Assembly (NCBI RefSeq): GCF_011516645.4
Contig: NZ_CP088285.1
Coordinates: 7,830,501 to 7,894,500 of the forward strand
From: Bradyrhizobium septentrionale
GTDB taxonomy: Bacteria > Pseudomonadota > Alphaproteobacteria > Rhizobiales > Xanthobacteraceae
Length of the DNA: 64,000 nt
Direction of reading: 5' to 3'
The stretch's first letter is position 1. The number at the start of each line of letters is the position of its first letter. Positions 39,490 through 48,353 of the stretch are shown piece by piece. The translations under genes and the position numbers were made by a program. The notes beneath the pieces were generated by a model, which did not search any database, had not been told where the DNA came from, and worked only from the letters and a program-made list of their open reading frames with translations.

Positions 39490-39518
39490 GGCCGGGTCCG
39501 ACACACGTCGACCCGGCC
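39490..39518 (+). terminator. Hairpin between precursor and modification genes (attenuator candidate)
   Basis: GGCCGGGT pairs with ACCCGGCC, with an inner CGAC/GTCG stem and ACAC loop. It is followed by AAATTATG rather than a T-run. Placed 38 bases after the precursor stop and 58 before the cyclodehydratase start. It could stop part of the transcripts or stabilise the precursor mRNA. Confidence 0.55.
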
Positions 39519-39575
39519 AAATTATGTTGTCCCCGTATCGTTGCTACGTTCGCTTCGGGCAACGGCGCGGAGGCG

Positions 39576-41900
39576 TTGAGGCCGGCGCCTCGCCCGATTC
39601 CATCATCGCCCCACAAGTTGCACAGGAACGATTCTTTGCCAGGAAAATCCAGCCAGCGCGCCAACAAGGACGTTCTGCAGTTCGCACCGAATTTCACGGC
39701 CTATGTGCTGCCTCCGGATGTCGTCTGCCTCTATTCCGAAGACCGCAAGTTCTTTCTCCATGGCGAGCTTTATTGCGCACTTGCATCCGCAATCGGCACC
39801 AAGGGATGCAGTGCCGCCAAGCTTGCCGACGAGCTCGTGCGAAAATTTCCGCCTGAGGCGATCAATGAAGCCATCAAGCGACTGCTCGACCGCCGCTATG
39901 TGATCTCGAAGCCGGCCGGTCACGCACCAGCTCACGCCAACACGGTTGCCGGGCTTTGGGCGAGCCTGGGCCTGCCCGATACGATCGCCGAACAAAACCT
40001 TCGCAACTGCCGCGTTCGACTTGAGACGATCGACGTCAAGGGCGCCGCCGAATTGAGCAAGGCGTTGCAGGAGCTGGGCGTCCGCGTCGTCAAGACATCG
40101 GCCGATCTCACGGTCACGCTGGTGAACGACTATCTCGACCGGCGGCTTGCCGAGCGCAACCTGCAGCGCGTATCCGACGGATCACCTTGGCTGCTGGTGC
40201 AACCGTCCGGCGTATTTCCCCTGGTCGGCCCCGTGTTCAATCCGGGCGAGACCGCGTGCTGGACCTGCCTGTTCGATCGGATGATCCGCAACCGCGAGGT
40301 CAAGGGCTTCCTTGATCGCGGCGCGGCGCGGCCGGTCGCGGTTTCTCCGCTCGCGCAGCACCCGGTTGGGCAGAGCGCCATCCAGCTGGCTGCCGTTGAA
40401 ATCGCCAAGGCGATCGCCAGCGGCTTCCGCACCGATCTGCGCAATCACATCGTCAGTCTCGACCTCTTGGGCTCAACCATCGCCAGGCATTACGTGGCAG
40501 CCCGCCCGCAATGTCCGACCTGCGGAAGCAAGAAATTGCAGAACCCGCGACGCGCGCCGGAGCCGATTGAACTGGGGCCCGGCGCCAAGCTTGTCATGAC
40601 CAGCGGCGGCTATCGTACGGTGACGTCAGGCGCCACGGTGGCGCGCTTCAGGAAGCATGTCAGTCCCCTCACCGGCGTGCTGACACGGCTGGAGCGGATC
40701 GACGTCGACCTGCCGATGAACACCAATTTCTACGCGCAGCATAATTTCTCCGCACCGGCGCAGAATGTGGACCAGCTCCGCGCCGGGCTGAGCGGCGGCA
40801 GTTTCGGCAAGGGCAGCACGGCCGAGCAAGGCGAAGCCAGCGCGCTGATGGAGGCGATCGAGCGGTACTCAGGAATTTTCCAGGGCGACGAGATTCGGGC
40901 GCGCAAGCGCTTCACCGACTTTCCGTCCGGCGATGCCATCCGGCCCAACGACATCCTGCTGTTCAGCGACGAGCAGTACCGCGGCAGGGCTGAGCCGAAC
41001 CACCACGACTCGCACCACACCCAACCGGCCCCGGAGCCGTTTGATCCCACAGCCCGGATCGAATGGACGCCGGTCTGGTCATTGCGCGACAAACGGTTCA
41101 GGCACATTCCGACCAGCCTGCTGTATTTCTTCTACGAGGGTCCAGCTCCCTTCGCTGCCGATTCCAACGGCTGCGCGGCCGGCAATACCCGCGAGGAAGC
41201 CATCGTGCAGGGCTTCCTCGAGTTGATGGAGCGCGATGCCTATGCGATCTGGTGGTACAACCGGTCGCAACGCGCCGCGGTCGATCTGAACCAGTTCGAC
41301 GATTCCTACGTGCGCGATCTGAAGACCCAACTCGAGGAATCGGGCCGCCGGCTCTGGGTGCTGGATATCACCAGCGATCTCGGCGTCCCGACCTACGTCG
41401 CGATCGTGCACTGGATGCAGAACGGTCAAGAGAACATCGAGTTCGGTTCGGGCGCGCATTTTGATCCGCGCATTGCCTTGTTGCGGTCGTTGACCGAGCT
41501 GAATCAGTTCCTCTCGATCGGCCTGATGGGCGGCGGCAGCGGCGAGAAGCCGAGCCTCGATGGCGTCAATCCGCTGCGGCTCGACGAACATCCGTTCCTG
41601 ATTCCAAGCGCCAATCCCGTGATCCCGCCGGCTGCCGCGGCAGACGTGCCGCTCGACAACACCCGTGCACAAGTCGATGCCTGCGTCGACATCGCGGCGC
41701 GCGCAGGTCTCGACTTCCTCGTTCTCGACCAGGCACGGCCCGATGTCGAGGTTCCGGTGGTCCGGGTCATCGTTCCCGGGATGCGCCATTTCTATCGCCG
41801 CTTCGCGCCGGGACGGCTCTATGATGTGCCGGTCAAGCTCGGATTGCGCGATCGGCCATCGCTGGAAAGCGAGCTGACGCCATTCCTCCCGCACACCTGA
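39576..41900 (+). CDS. TOMM cyclodehydratase: E1-like/YcaO fusion
   Basis: 774 residues counted from the TTG at 39576. There is no ATG nearby; TTG codons at 39618 or 39636 are alternatives, so the start is uncertain by up to 20 residues. The N-terminal third is the leader-binding, E1-like partner domain with two zinc-type CXXC pairs (CWTC at 228-231, CPTC at 313-316). From about residue 365 comes the YcaO domain, with ATP-binding elements GEASALMEAIERYSG (420-432) and EEAIVQGFLELMERDAYAIWW. The end is Pro-containing (TPFLPHT). It uses ATP to turn Cys/Ser of the precursor into azolines. Confidence 0.92.
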   Translation: MRPAPRPIPSSPHKLHRNDSLPGKSSQRANKDVLQFAPNFTAYVLPPDVVCLYSEDRKFFLHGELYCALASAIGTKGCSAAKLADELVRKFPPEAINEAIKRLLDRRYVISKPAGHAPAHANTVAGLWASLGLPDTIAEQNLRNCRVRLETIDVKGAAELSKALQELGVRVVKTSADLTVTLVNDYLDRRLAERNLQRVSDGSPWLLVQPSGVFPLVGPVFNPGETACWTCLFDRMIRNREVKGFLDRGAARPVAVSPLAQHPVGQSAIQLAAVEIAKAIASGFRTDLRNHIVSLDLLGSTIARHYVAARPQCPTCGSKKLQNPRRAPEPIELGPGAKLVMTSGGYRTVTSGATVARFRKHVSPLTGVLTRLERIDVDLPMNTNFYAQHNFSAPAQNVDQLRAGLSGGSFGKGSTAEQGEASALMEAIERYSGIFQGDEIRARKRFTDFPSGDAIRPNDILLFSDEQYRGRAEPNHHDSHHTQPAPEPFDPTARIEWTPVWSLRDKRFRHIPTSLLYFFYEGPAPFAADSNGCAAGNTREEAIVQGFLELMERDAYAIWWYNRSQRAAVDLNQFDDSYVRDLKTQLEESGRRLWVLDITSDLGVPTYVAIVHWMQNGQENIEFGSGAHFDPRIALLRSLTELNQFLSIGLMGGGSGEKPSLDGVNPLRLDEHPFLIPSANPVIPPAAAADVPLDNTRAQVDACVDIAARAGLDFLVLDQARPDVEVPVVRVIVPGMRHFYRRFAPGRLYDVPVKLGLRDRPSLESELTPFLPHT

Positions 41901-41912
41901 GGTGATGCCGGC

Positions 41913-43382
41913 GTGCGCGCGTCCAGAAAAACCAACGAGAAGAAGAAATCGCCACGCGCGGCGCCGCCGGCTCTCTTCGTTCGGCTCAACCCGCTTGTCA
42001 CACTCGAAGCGCAACCTGACGGGACCATAGCCACCCATGTCGAAGGCTATGCGGAGCCTTTGGGAACGTTCAGCACGGCCGCGGCGGAACGCGCCCGGAA
42101 GCTGGGATCAGGCCTGCCGCTGCCTTCCTCCGAGGGCAGCGATGCGGTCGCGCAAGAGGTCGAGCGGCTGATGCTGCAACTGGCACGCCGCGGCCTGCTG
42201 GAATATCGCCTGGCGCGCGCGGCCGACGCCAGTGATCTCGTCGTGATCGAGCCGCAAACCCCTGATTACTGGCCGCGCACGCCGAAGCTCGACGATGCGG
42301 CAACGGTCGTGCTGTCACGCTTCGCCTATCTGCGGCGGCGCGGCACCGAGATGGTTCTGGAATCGCCACGGGCCGGCGCGCTGCTGCGCATCTGCGATGA
42401 GCGGATTGCGGCCCTGCTGACCATCCTTGCCACGCCGCAGAAGATCAGCCGCATCCGGCGCCTGGATGGCTATCCGGGCCCTGCGCTGCTCGCCCTGCTG
42501 CTGGACTGCCAAATCCTGATCAAGGTCGGCGCGGCAAAACCCGATACGCTGCGGCAGGCGGAGGGCGATGACGGCCTCGTGCTCTGGGATTTTCACGACC
42601 TGCTGTTCCATATCCGCAGCACGGAGGGACGACAGGCCAGTCCGCTGGGCGGCCTTTATCCGCACACCGGCCTGATTGCGCCGCTCCCCTCGATCCGGCC
42701 CGCCTGGCCCGGCAACACCATCAAGCTGCCGGAATCCGACCCGATCGCCTCGCCACTCGACCAACTGCTGCACGACAGGCATTCAACGCGCGAGTTCGAC
42801 GATCAGAAGCCGATCACGCTGGCTGAACTTTCGATGTTCCTGAACAGCGTCGCGCGGGTCCGGGCGAAATGGAGCAGCCCGCTTGAGTTTGCCGACGACG
42901 GTCCCGACATCGAATACACCAGCAGGCCGTACCCCGCAGCGGGCAGCGCCTACGAGCTCGAGCTCTATCTGGCCGTCGCGAATTGCGATGGCCTCACGTC
43001 GGGTTTCTATCACTACGATGCCGATGCGCACGCGCTGGCCGCCATCGACGTTCGCCCGCAACATTTCGAGGCCATGATGCAGAGCGCGGGATTTGCCATG
43101 GACGCGCCGTCTCCGCCGCAGATCCTGATCACGATCGCCGCGCGCTTTGGCCGGATCGCCTGGAAGTACAGCGCCATCGCTTATGCGCTGATCCTCAAGG
43201 ATGTCGGCGTCCTGACCCAGACGCTATACTTGGTGGCGACCGATCTGGGCCTCGGCGGCTGTGCGATCGGCACCGCCAATATCGATCTGTTCGCGAAGAT
43301 GACCGGGCTCAACTTTCACGTCGAGGGACCGGTCGGCCAGTTCGCGCTGGGGCGCGGCATGGAACCGCCCCGAGGCGGATAG
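41913..43382 (+). CDS. SagB-type FMN-dependent azoline dehydrogenase
   Basis: 489 residues from GTG at 41913, 12 bases after the cyclodehydratase stop and preceded by GAGGTGA. The N-terminal 280 residues form the extra partner domain seen in long SagB/ThcOx proteins. The C-terminal nitroreductase fold contains DRHSTREFDDQKP (FMN-phosphate arginines near 289-293), SRPYPAAGSAYELELYLAV and DLGLGGCAIGT. It should oxidise thiazolines/oxazolines to thiazoles/oxazoles. The cluster ends here at an IS66 element, with no transporter or immunity gene seen. Confidence 0.9.
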   Translation: MRASRKTNEKKKSPRAAPPALFVRLNPLVTLEAQPDGTIATHVEGYAEPLGTFSTAAAERARKLGSGLPLPSSEGSDAVAQEVERLMLQLARRGLLEYRLARAADASDLVVIEPQTPDYWPRTPKLDDAATVVLSRFAYLRRRGTEMVLESPRAGALLRICDERIAALLTILATPQKISRIRRLDGYPGPALLALLLDCQILIKVGAAKPDTLRQAEGDDGLVLWDFHDLLFHIRSTEGRQASPLGGLYPHTGLIAPLPSIRPAWPGNTIKLPESDPIASPLDQLLHDRHSTREFDDQKPITLAELSMFLNSVARVRAKWSSPLEFADDGPDIEYTSRPYPAAGSAYELELYLAVANCDGLTSGFYHYDADAHALAAIDVRPQHFEAMMQSAGFAMDAPSPPQILITIAARFGRIAWKYSAIAYALILKDVGVLTQTLYLVATDLGLGGCAIGTANIDLFAKMTGLNFHVEGPVGQFALGRGMEPPRGG

Positions 43383-43417
43383 TCTTCGATCCGCGCTGCA
43401 TCAAGCTGGCTACGGCG

Positions 43418-43477
43418 TGAATCCATAAATCTGTAGTAGTCGGGAGAGTCCGCTTTGGTACGCACAACGGACTCAAG
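43418..43477. repeat. Dispersed repeat, left half (split by IS66)
   Basis: Begins GTGAATCCATAAATCTG, like 21491-21507, and continues with AGTCCGCTTTGGTACGCAC. Joined across the IS66 element to 45993 onward it reads as one repeat of the family seen at 46725, 49985 and 52775. Confidence 0.5.
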
Positions 43478-43527
43478 GTACGCATCCGGTCAGCACCCCG
43501 GGCAGGCGCGCCGGTCAGCCGTGGCGC

Positions 43528-45114
43528 TCAGGCGGCAGCCGCTGTGGACTGTTGGGTCGCCTTCCAATTCCACGGGAGCAGGTCGGCGACTTTGTTGACG
43601 GGGTGATCTGGAAGCCTGGCCAACACATCCGCGAGCCAGGCTTGCGGATCAACGTCGTTCATCTTGCAGGTTTCGATCAGGGTATAGACGGCGGCGGCGC
43701 GATGGCCGCCGGCATCTGAACCGGCGAAGGTCCAATTTCGTCTTCCGACAGCCACACCGCGTAACGCTCGTTCGGCAGCGTTGTTCGAGAGGCAGACGCG
43801 ACCATCGTCCAGGAAGCGGGTGAACGCCGCCCAACGGTTGAGCAGGTAGTTGATCGCCTTTGCAGTATCGTTGCCTGATGAGAGCAAGGTTCGCTGCTGA
43901 CGCATCCAGATTTCGAGATCGGCGACGATCGGCCTCGACTTATCACGACGTACCGCAAGCCGCTGTTCCGGCGTTTTGCCGTTGATGGTGCGCTCGATCT
44001 CGAAAAGGATATCGATGCGTCGCACGGCCTCGCTGGCAATCGGCGCCTCTCCAGATTTCGCCAAGTCGAAGAACTTTCTGCGGCCGTGGCTCCAACAGGC
44101 CGCTTCAAGGATCGGAGCTGGCTTCCTTTGGGCCTTGTAGAGCTGGTTATACCCATCGAAGGCATCGGCCTGCATGAGGCCGACATAGCCGGCAAGATGG
44201 CTTTGCGGGTGTTCTCCAGCCCGGTTGCGTGAGTAGTAGAACAGGGCCGCCGGCGGATCCGTGCCGCCAAACGGCCGGTCATCGCGAACATAGGTCCAGA
44301 TCCGGCCGGTAACCGTCTTGAGCTTGGCCAGCACCGGCACCGTCGTATCGTCGCCGTGGATGCGTTCCGCGCTCATGACGTGGATCCGGATCGCCTCAAT
44401 GATGGGATCGAGTGCCACCACGCAGGCGCCGATCCGATCCGCCAGGGTCGAGACGTCGATCTCGATCCCTTCGCGGGCATAGGTCTTGCTCTGTCGGTTC
44501 AACGGCTGGTGCAGCAGGAACTTGTTGACCAGCACCATCGCCAGCAGGCTCGGCCCGGCAAAGCCTCGCGGGATCGGATGGGAGGGCGCCGGCGCCTCGG
44601 TGATTGCCTCACAATCCCGGCAGGAGAACTTTTCGCGGACATGCTCGATAATCTTCCAGCGCCGTGGCTCACATTCCAGGGTCTTCGATACCACCTCGCC
44701 GAGCTTGTGCAGTCGCTCGCTGCCGCACTTGCCACATACGCAAGGAGCGGGTTCGACGATGCGTTCGATCGGTAGATTGTCCGGCAACGGACGTCGCGGC
44801 GGCCGTGGATTTTGCACGCGCTGCTGTTTGGCGGCTTCCGGCGCTGCGAGCTCGGCCTTGGTTTCCTGCTCAGCCTGGGTCTCTTCAAGATCCTCGATGG
44901 CGAGTTCGAGCTGCTCGACCAGCAGCTTGCCGCGCTCAGAAGATTGCCCGAACTGTTCTCGCCGTGCCTTGGCCAGCATCAGCTTCAGCCGCTCGATCTC
45001 CAGCCGGCCGACGGTCACCTCGCTCTTCGCCAGCGTCAGCTGCTCGCGCTGCGCAATGATCATCGCGTGTGCTGCGGCAAGGTCGGTGGGAAGCGGATCG
45101 GCGGGCGTCGTCAC
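43528..45114 (-). CDS. tnpC: IS66 transposase TnpC
   Basis: 528 residues. An N-terminal leucine-zipper-like coiled coil (AAHAMIIAQREQLTLAKSEVTVGRLEIERLKLMLAKA) is followed by a zinc-finger motif (CVCGKCGSERL) and the DDE nuclease domain. The latter includes ERIHGDDTTVPVL and GYVGLMQADAFDGYNQLY; the catalytic Glu lies within SNNAAERALRGVAVGRRNWTFAGSDAGG. Intact. Separated from tnpB by 43 bases. Confidence 0.95.
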   Translation of the reverse strand: MTTPADPLPTDLAAAHAMIIAQREQLTLAKSEVTVGRLEIERLKLMLAKARREQFGQSSERGKLLVEQLELAIEDLEETQAEQETKAELAAPEAAKQQRVQNPRPPRRPLPDNLPIERIVEPAPCVCGKCGSERLHKLGEVVSKTLECEPRRWKIIEHVREKFSCRDCEAITEAPAPSHPIPRGFAGPSLLAMVLVNKFLLHQPLNRQSKTYAREGIEIDVSTLADRIGACVVALDPIIEAIRIHVMSAERIHGDDTTVPVLAKLKTVTGRIWTYVRDDRPFGGTDPPAALFYYSRNRAGEHPQSHLAGYVGLMQADAFDGYNQLYKAQRKPAPILEAACWSHGRRKFFDLAKSGEAPIASEAVRRIDILFEIERTINGKTPEQRLAVRRDKSRPIVADLEIWMRQQRTLLSSGNDTAKAINYLLNRWAAFTRFLDDGRVCLSNNAAERALRGVAVGRRNWTFAGSDAGGHRAAAVYTLIETCKMNDVDPQAWLADVLARLPDHPVNKVADLLPWNWKATQQSTAAAA

Positions 45115-45157
45115 GAGGACGAATCAACCATATTCGTCGCAAAAAATCCCGCTCGAT

Positions 45158-45505
45158 TTAACCGGAAGCCCGTGGACGCCAGGTTGCCTGCGGCATCCGC
45201 CAATCAATTCCGGAGAGGAGATAGGATAGCTGCGCAACGCTGATCGTCACAACGCCATCCGCCATTGATGGCCACAAAAAGCGGCCTCGCTCCAGCCGCT
45301 TCGTGAACAGACACGCGCCTTGGCCATCATGCCAGATGATCTTGATCAGGTCGCCGCGGCGGCCTCTAAAAACATAGAGATCACCGGCATGCGGATCACG
45401 CTTCAAACTCTCCTGGACCAGACGCGCGAGGCTCGGGAAGCCGCGGCGCATATCGGTGTGGCCGGTCGCAAGCCACACCCGCACATTACCCGGTATCGCA
45501 ATCAT
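45158..45505 (-). CDS. tnpB: IS66 accessory protein TnpB
   Basis: 115 residues. The family signature GNVRVWLATGHTDMRRGFPSLARLVQESLKRDPHAGDLYVFRGRRGDLIKIIWHD is complete, with FTKRLERGRFLWP after it. Required for IS66 transposition along with TnpA and TnpC; biochemical function unknown. Starts within the tnpA stop (four-base overlap). Confidence 0.95.
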   Translation of the reverse strand: MIAIPGNVRVWLATGHTDMRRGFPSLARLVQESLKRDPHAGDLYVFRGRRGDLIKIIWHDGQGACLFTKRLERGRFLWPSMADGVVTISVAQLSYLLSGIDWRMPQATWRPRASG

Positions 45506-45897
45506 CGGCGCTCAAGTACCTCGAGGACCCGCGCCAGCGCTTCTGGATCGACGTGCGAATCCACTCGGATCCGTCGCCGGTTACCGAGGTCGATCTCGAT
45601 CAATCCAGTACGCGCGGCCACTACAGACCGCCCTCGGCTATCACCCGCAGGTAAGAGCTTCGGAGTTTCCTCCGCCTCCGTGGCGGCGATCTGCACCGGC
45701 GCAAAAGACGGTGCGACCTGCTCGGATGTCCGCGCTTGACGACGCCAGGTGAACACCAGGCTGGCCGCTACTCCGTTGCGACGTGCAACCGCTGTCACCT
45801 TTGCGCCCGGCGCCAACGTCTCCTCGACAATCCGTGCCTTGTCATCCTGCGACCAACGCCGCCGACGCTCCAGCCCGCCCAAAACCTCGACCCGCAT
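45502..45897 (-). CDS. tnpA: IS66 accessory protein TnpA (transposase-like HTH)
   Basis: 131 residues. The N-terminal helix-turn-helix (RRRWSQDDKARIVEETLAPGAKVTAVARRNGVAASLVFTWRRQ) recognises DNA as in IS3-type OrfA. A variable linker and a C-terminal segment (LIEIDLGNRRRIRVDSHVDPEALARVLEVLER) follow. First gene of the element. Confidence 0.93.
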   Translation of the reverse strand: MRVEVLGGLERRRRWSQDDKARIVEETLAPGAKVTAVARRNGVAASLVFTWRRQARTSEQVAPSFAPVQIAATEAEETPKLLPAGDSRGRSVVAARTGLIEIDLGNRRRIRVDSHVDPEALARVLEVLERR

Positions 45898-45992
45898 CGC
45901 CCGATGACCTTAAAGCTAGACTTAAGGTCACACGCTTGGCGAATTACAGCGTGTCAGACAAGACGGCGCCCGCCGGATGCGTACGACTCAAG

Positions 45993-46060
45993 TCGGACAT
46001 CGCTCCATGTCCGAAAAGTGCCAGAAGCGGTCATCAGCTGGCAGACAAGCGCCTGCCCGC
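45993..46060. repeat. Dispersed repeat, right half (split by IS66)
   Basis: Begins TCGGACATCGCTCCATGTCC and continues the repeat interrupted at 43477. Palindromic short words such as GTCCG/CGGAC recur, as in the other copies. Confidence 0.45.
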
Positions 46061-46157
46061 CTGCCTCCATGCAGGCCCACTCAGGACGAGAGCCACTCTC
46101 CGGCATGAAACAGACCGCCCTTTGAGGCCGTCTGATTTAGCCTCAGAGCGGATGAAC

Positions 46158-46526
46158 CTATTGGCAGGGATGCCGGAGACCGTCAGCACCCTTGAAATAG
46201 GTGCCGGGCCGGCAGACGATGCCGTTGCTGGCAGCATACGCATTCCAGTTGCCGTGCCAGCCCGTCTCGCCGGACATGGCGTAGGAATTGCCCCAGCCGC
46301 CGACGGTAGCGCCCGCCGCCGCCGGCTGGCGATACGCCGTTCGCGGAGTTGATTGCCGATATCGATAGCCGCCGGTGGGGGTACTCCCGGTTCCAAGACC
46401 CGTGCAGTTGGCGAATTCAGCTTGGCACGCGTCCGGATTGGAGAGGGCCGCCTGCGCCAGTGCAGCAGAACTGGACAGGGCGGATGCCGTAATAGCGACC
46501 GCGCCAAGAGCTTTCAGATTTATCAT
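46158..46526 (-). CDS. Small secreted protein, BA14K-like C-terminus
   Basis: 122 residues from MINLKALGAVAITASALSSS (Sec signal, cleavage after LAQA). Start set there because it is preceded by AAGGAGGAAG. The mature part is Gly/Tyr/Trp-rich with four Cys. The ending NGIVCRPGTYFKGADGLRHPC resembles the last motif of rhizobial BA14K-type proteins, but I am not certain of the family. Lies in the IS-rich zone. A FixK-like box is found 174 bases upstream. Confidence 0.65.
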   Translation of the reverse strand: MINLKALGAVAITASALSSSAALAQAALSNPDACQAEFANCTGLGTGSTPTGGYRYRQSTPRTAYRQPAAAGATVGGWGNSYAMSGETGWHGNWNAYAASNGIVCRPGTYFKGADGLRHPCQ

Positions 46527-46699
46527 GGCTTCCTCCTTGCGCTTGGAGCTCAGCGGCGAGCCGCTCCTTGAAGCCACTCGCCGCCCGTCACTCGATGATT
46601 CCTGCCAGCGTCCAATTTTCATTGTCCGTTTCTCCCTCTGGCCTTGAGAAATCATCTGTCCTAGGGCGATCACCTTCAGGGTCGGTACTGTCGTCTACT

Positions 46700-46713
46700 T
46701 TGACATAGATCAA
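46700..46713. promoter_or_regulatory. FixK/FNR-like box (one half-site imperfect)
   Basis: TTGACATAGATCAA fits TTGA-N6-TCAA but not the full TTGAT-N4-ATCAA. It is 174 bases upstream of the 46526 start. Confidence 0.4.
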
Positions 46714-46724
46714 GTCTGGGCACG

Positions 46725-46870
46725 GCTCATGCCTGTGTCCGCTAATGGGTCAATCGCGTCGTTTTCTCCAGTCGGCCAGCTACTTCCGATGTAGCCTCAA
46801 CTTCGGACATTCGCTGCACTGCGCTAACTGACGCGATGGGCCACTTCCGGACTCATGCGCAAAAAAGGAC
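46725..46870. repeat. Dispersed repeat copy
   Basis: Contains TGTCCGCTAATGGGTCAATC then CGCGTCG, closely matching a block near 52788-52818. Also contains ACGCGATGGGCCAC, as near 21578. No coding potential. The rest of 46527-47016 holds only this and the FixK-like box. Confidence 0.55.
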
Positions 46871-47016
46871 CTGGCCTTGGTGACTATCGAACGGTCCTAG
46901 TCAGAAATAGCAGCCATTGTGATTAAGCGGTTCAAAGCGTCCGGAGAAGCTGCTTTCCACCCTAAGCTCCCCTGCCTTCCTGTTTGCCGCGCGGCGCAAC
47001 TTGAACGTAGCACGTT

Positions 47017-47682
47017 TCATCGACCCAATTGCTCCCAATCCCCTTCGAGCCTCTGCTCAAACACTTGCGCTGGCGCCCCCTGGCGAACTTTGGCAAACTC
47101 CGTAAGAGGAAGCGAGGTGGTCACACCCACGACATTGGAATTAACGGCCTCCAAGGCCAGCATCTGGCCTGTCTCCAAGTCATGAATGAAGCTGGCATTC
47201 GCCACACCTCCGGCTACGCAACCATTAGTGAGACAAATGACATAGGGTATTTGCATGGGCGATCCCTGGTCGACAGTCAATTTGATGCCGGGCTGCAGGA
47301 ATGATCCGGGGGGCACGAAAATCTGCAGACGTCCAACAGGATCGCCCTCTCGTTCGATCAGATCGACTCTGAGCGCGATCTGACCCGTGTCCCATCTACC
47401 GTTGATGGTCGTGCGACAAACCATTTTCGACCCGGCCTCTTGGGTGGCCTTGAAACACACCTTGCGCCACGGCGCGTACGTTAGCGGGCGATCTGGCTGT
47501 CGTCCCCGAGTAGCGATCTCAGCCTCAGAAAAATTCTCGGTCGCCGGGACGTCACCAAATGGTACCAGTTGTTGCGCGTCGACCCCCATCACTGTGGTCG
47601 TCATGAACACCACAAGTGATCCAGTTGCCAGGAATCGATACCGGGCTGATCGTGCCGATGAGTGCAGAAGCCGAATGTCCAT
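47017..47682 (-). CDS. Invasion-associated locus B (IalB) family protein
   Basis: 221 residues from MDIRLLHSSARSARYRFLAT, with a long Sec signal ending MGVDAQ. IalB family features are APWRKVCFKA near residue 70, SKMVCRTTINGRW, LQIFVPPGSFLQPGIKLTVDQG and YVICLTNGCVAGG. The paired cysteines probably form disulfides. Periplasmic or envelope protein of undefined function in this group. It follows the disrupted hydrolase gene by 14 bases on the same strand, so the two were probably co-transcribed before the IS3 insertion. Confidence 0.85.
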   Translation of the reverse strand: MDIRLLHSSARSARYRFLATGSLVVFMTTTVMGVDAQQLVPFGDVPATENFSEAEIATRGRQPDRPLTYAPWRKVCFKATQEAGSKMVCRTTINGRWDTGQIALRVDLIEREGDPVGRLQIFVPPGSFLQPGIKLTVDQGSPMQIPYVICLTNGCVAGGVANASFIHDLETGQMLALEAVNSNVVGVTTSLPLTEFAKVRQGAPAQVFEQRLEGDWEQLGR

Positions 47683-48353
47683 AAAGCAATTCCTCTCATG
47701 GATGCTTGGCCAGGAATTCGCTGACGATGGGCGCCCAGAGTTGAACGGCATCTGCCGAGTCTATCAAAAAATGGCCGTCCCCTCCGAAATCGGATAACAG
47801 ACGATATTCGACATTGCCGCCTGCGGCTCGAAACGCTTCCGACATCCGCTTTGACAGATCAGGTCCAAAATAACTGTCGTTACGGGTGTAGATCCATAAC
47901 ATTGGAACGCGCGCCGTGCGGCCGAATTCGGCAACGGCATCGACCAGCTTATCAGGGGCACAGTTGTTGTTTGGTTTGCCATTGAAGTGGCCGCCGCGGC
48001 CGGCTGCAAATCCAATGATCGCCCGCACAGATTTCGGATTTTGACTGCCTAGCGCAATCGCCCCCCAACCACCCCCCGATTGGCCGACAATGATGACCTC
48101 ATTGCGCTTGATAAATGACTGAGTTGACATGTAGTCGATGACCCACTTGTCAATCGACGCGACGGCCAGCCCCGCTTCACGAAACTCAGCATCCGAACAT
48201 TTTCCCACGCCCGAGAAAAAAACCCCGAACAGACCGCGCTCGGGGATTTCGATCGCCGTAGCGCCAGAGCTGGCTCCGCAAATTCGGACAGTAGCTTGAG
48301 TGGATTTTCTGCCTGACAGCGGCGAGGATTCTTGCCGCGAATCAGGAGCGAAG

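Larger units (their letters stand above)
43478..45984 (-). mobile_element. Complete IS66-family insertion sequence
   Basis: 2507 bp. Terminal inverted repeats GTACGCATCCGG (43478-43489) and CCGGATGCGTAC (45973-45984) match perfectly. Flanked by 8-bp direct repeats GACTCAAG (43470-43477 and 45985-45992), the size IS66 makes. Contains tnpA, tnpB and tnpC, all intact. It landed inside a dispersed repeat just beyond the TOMM operon. Confidence 0.93.
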
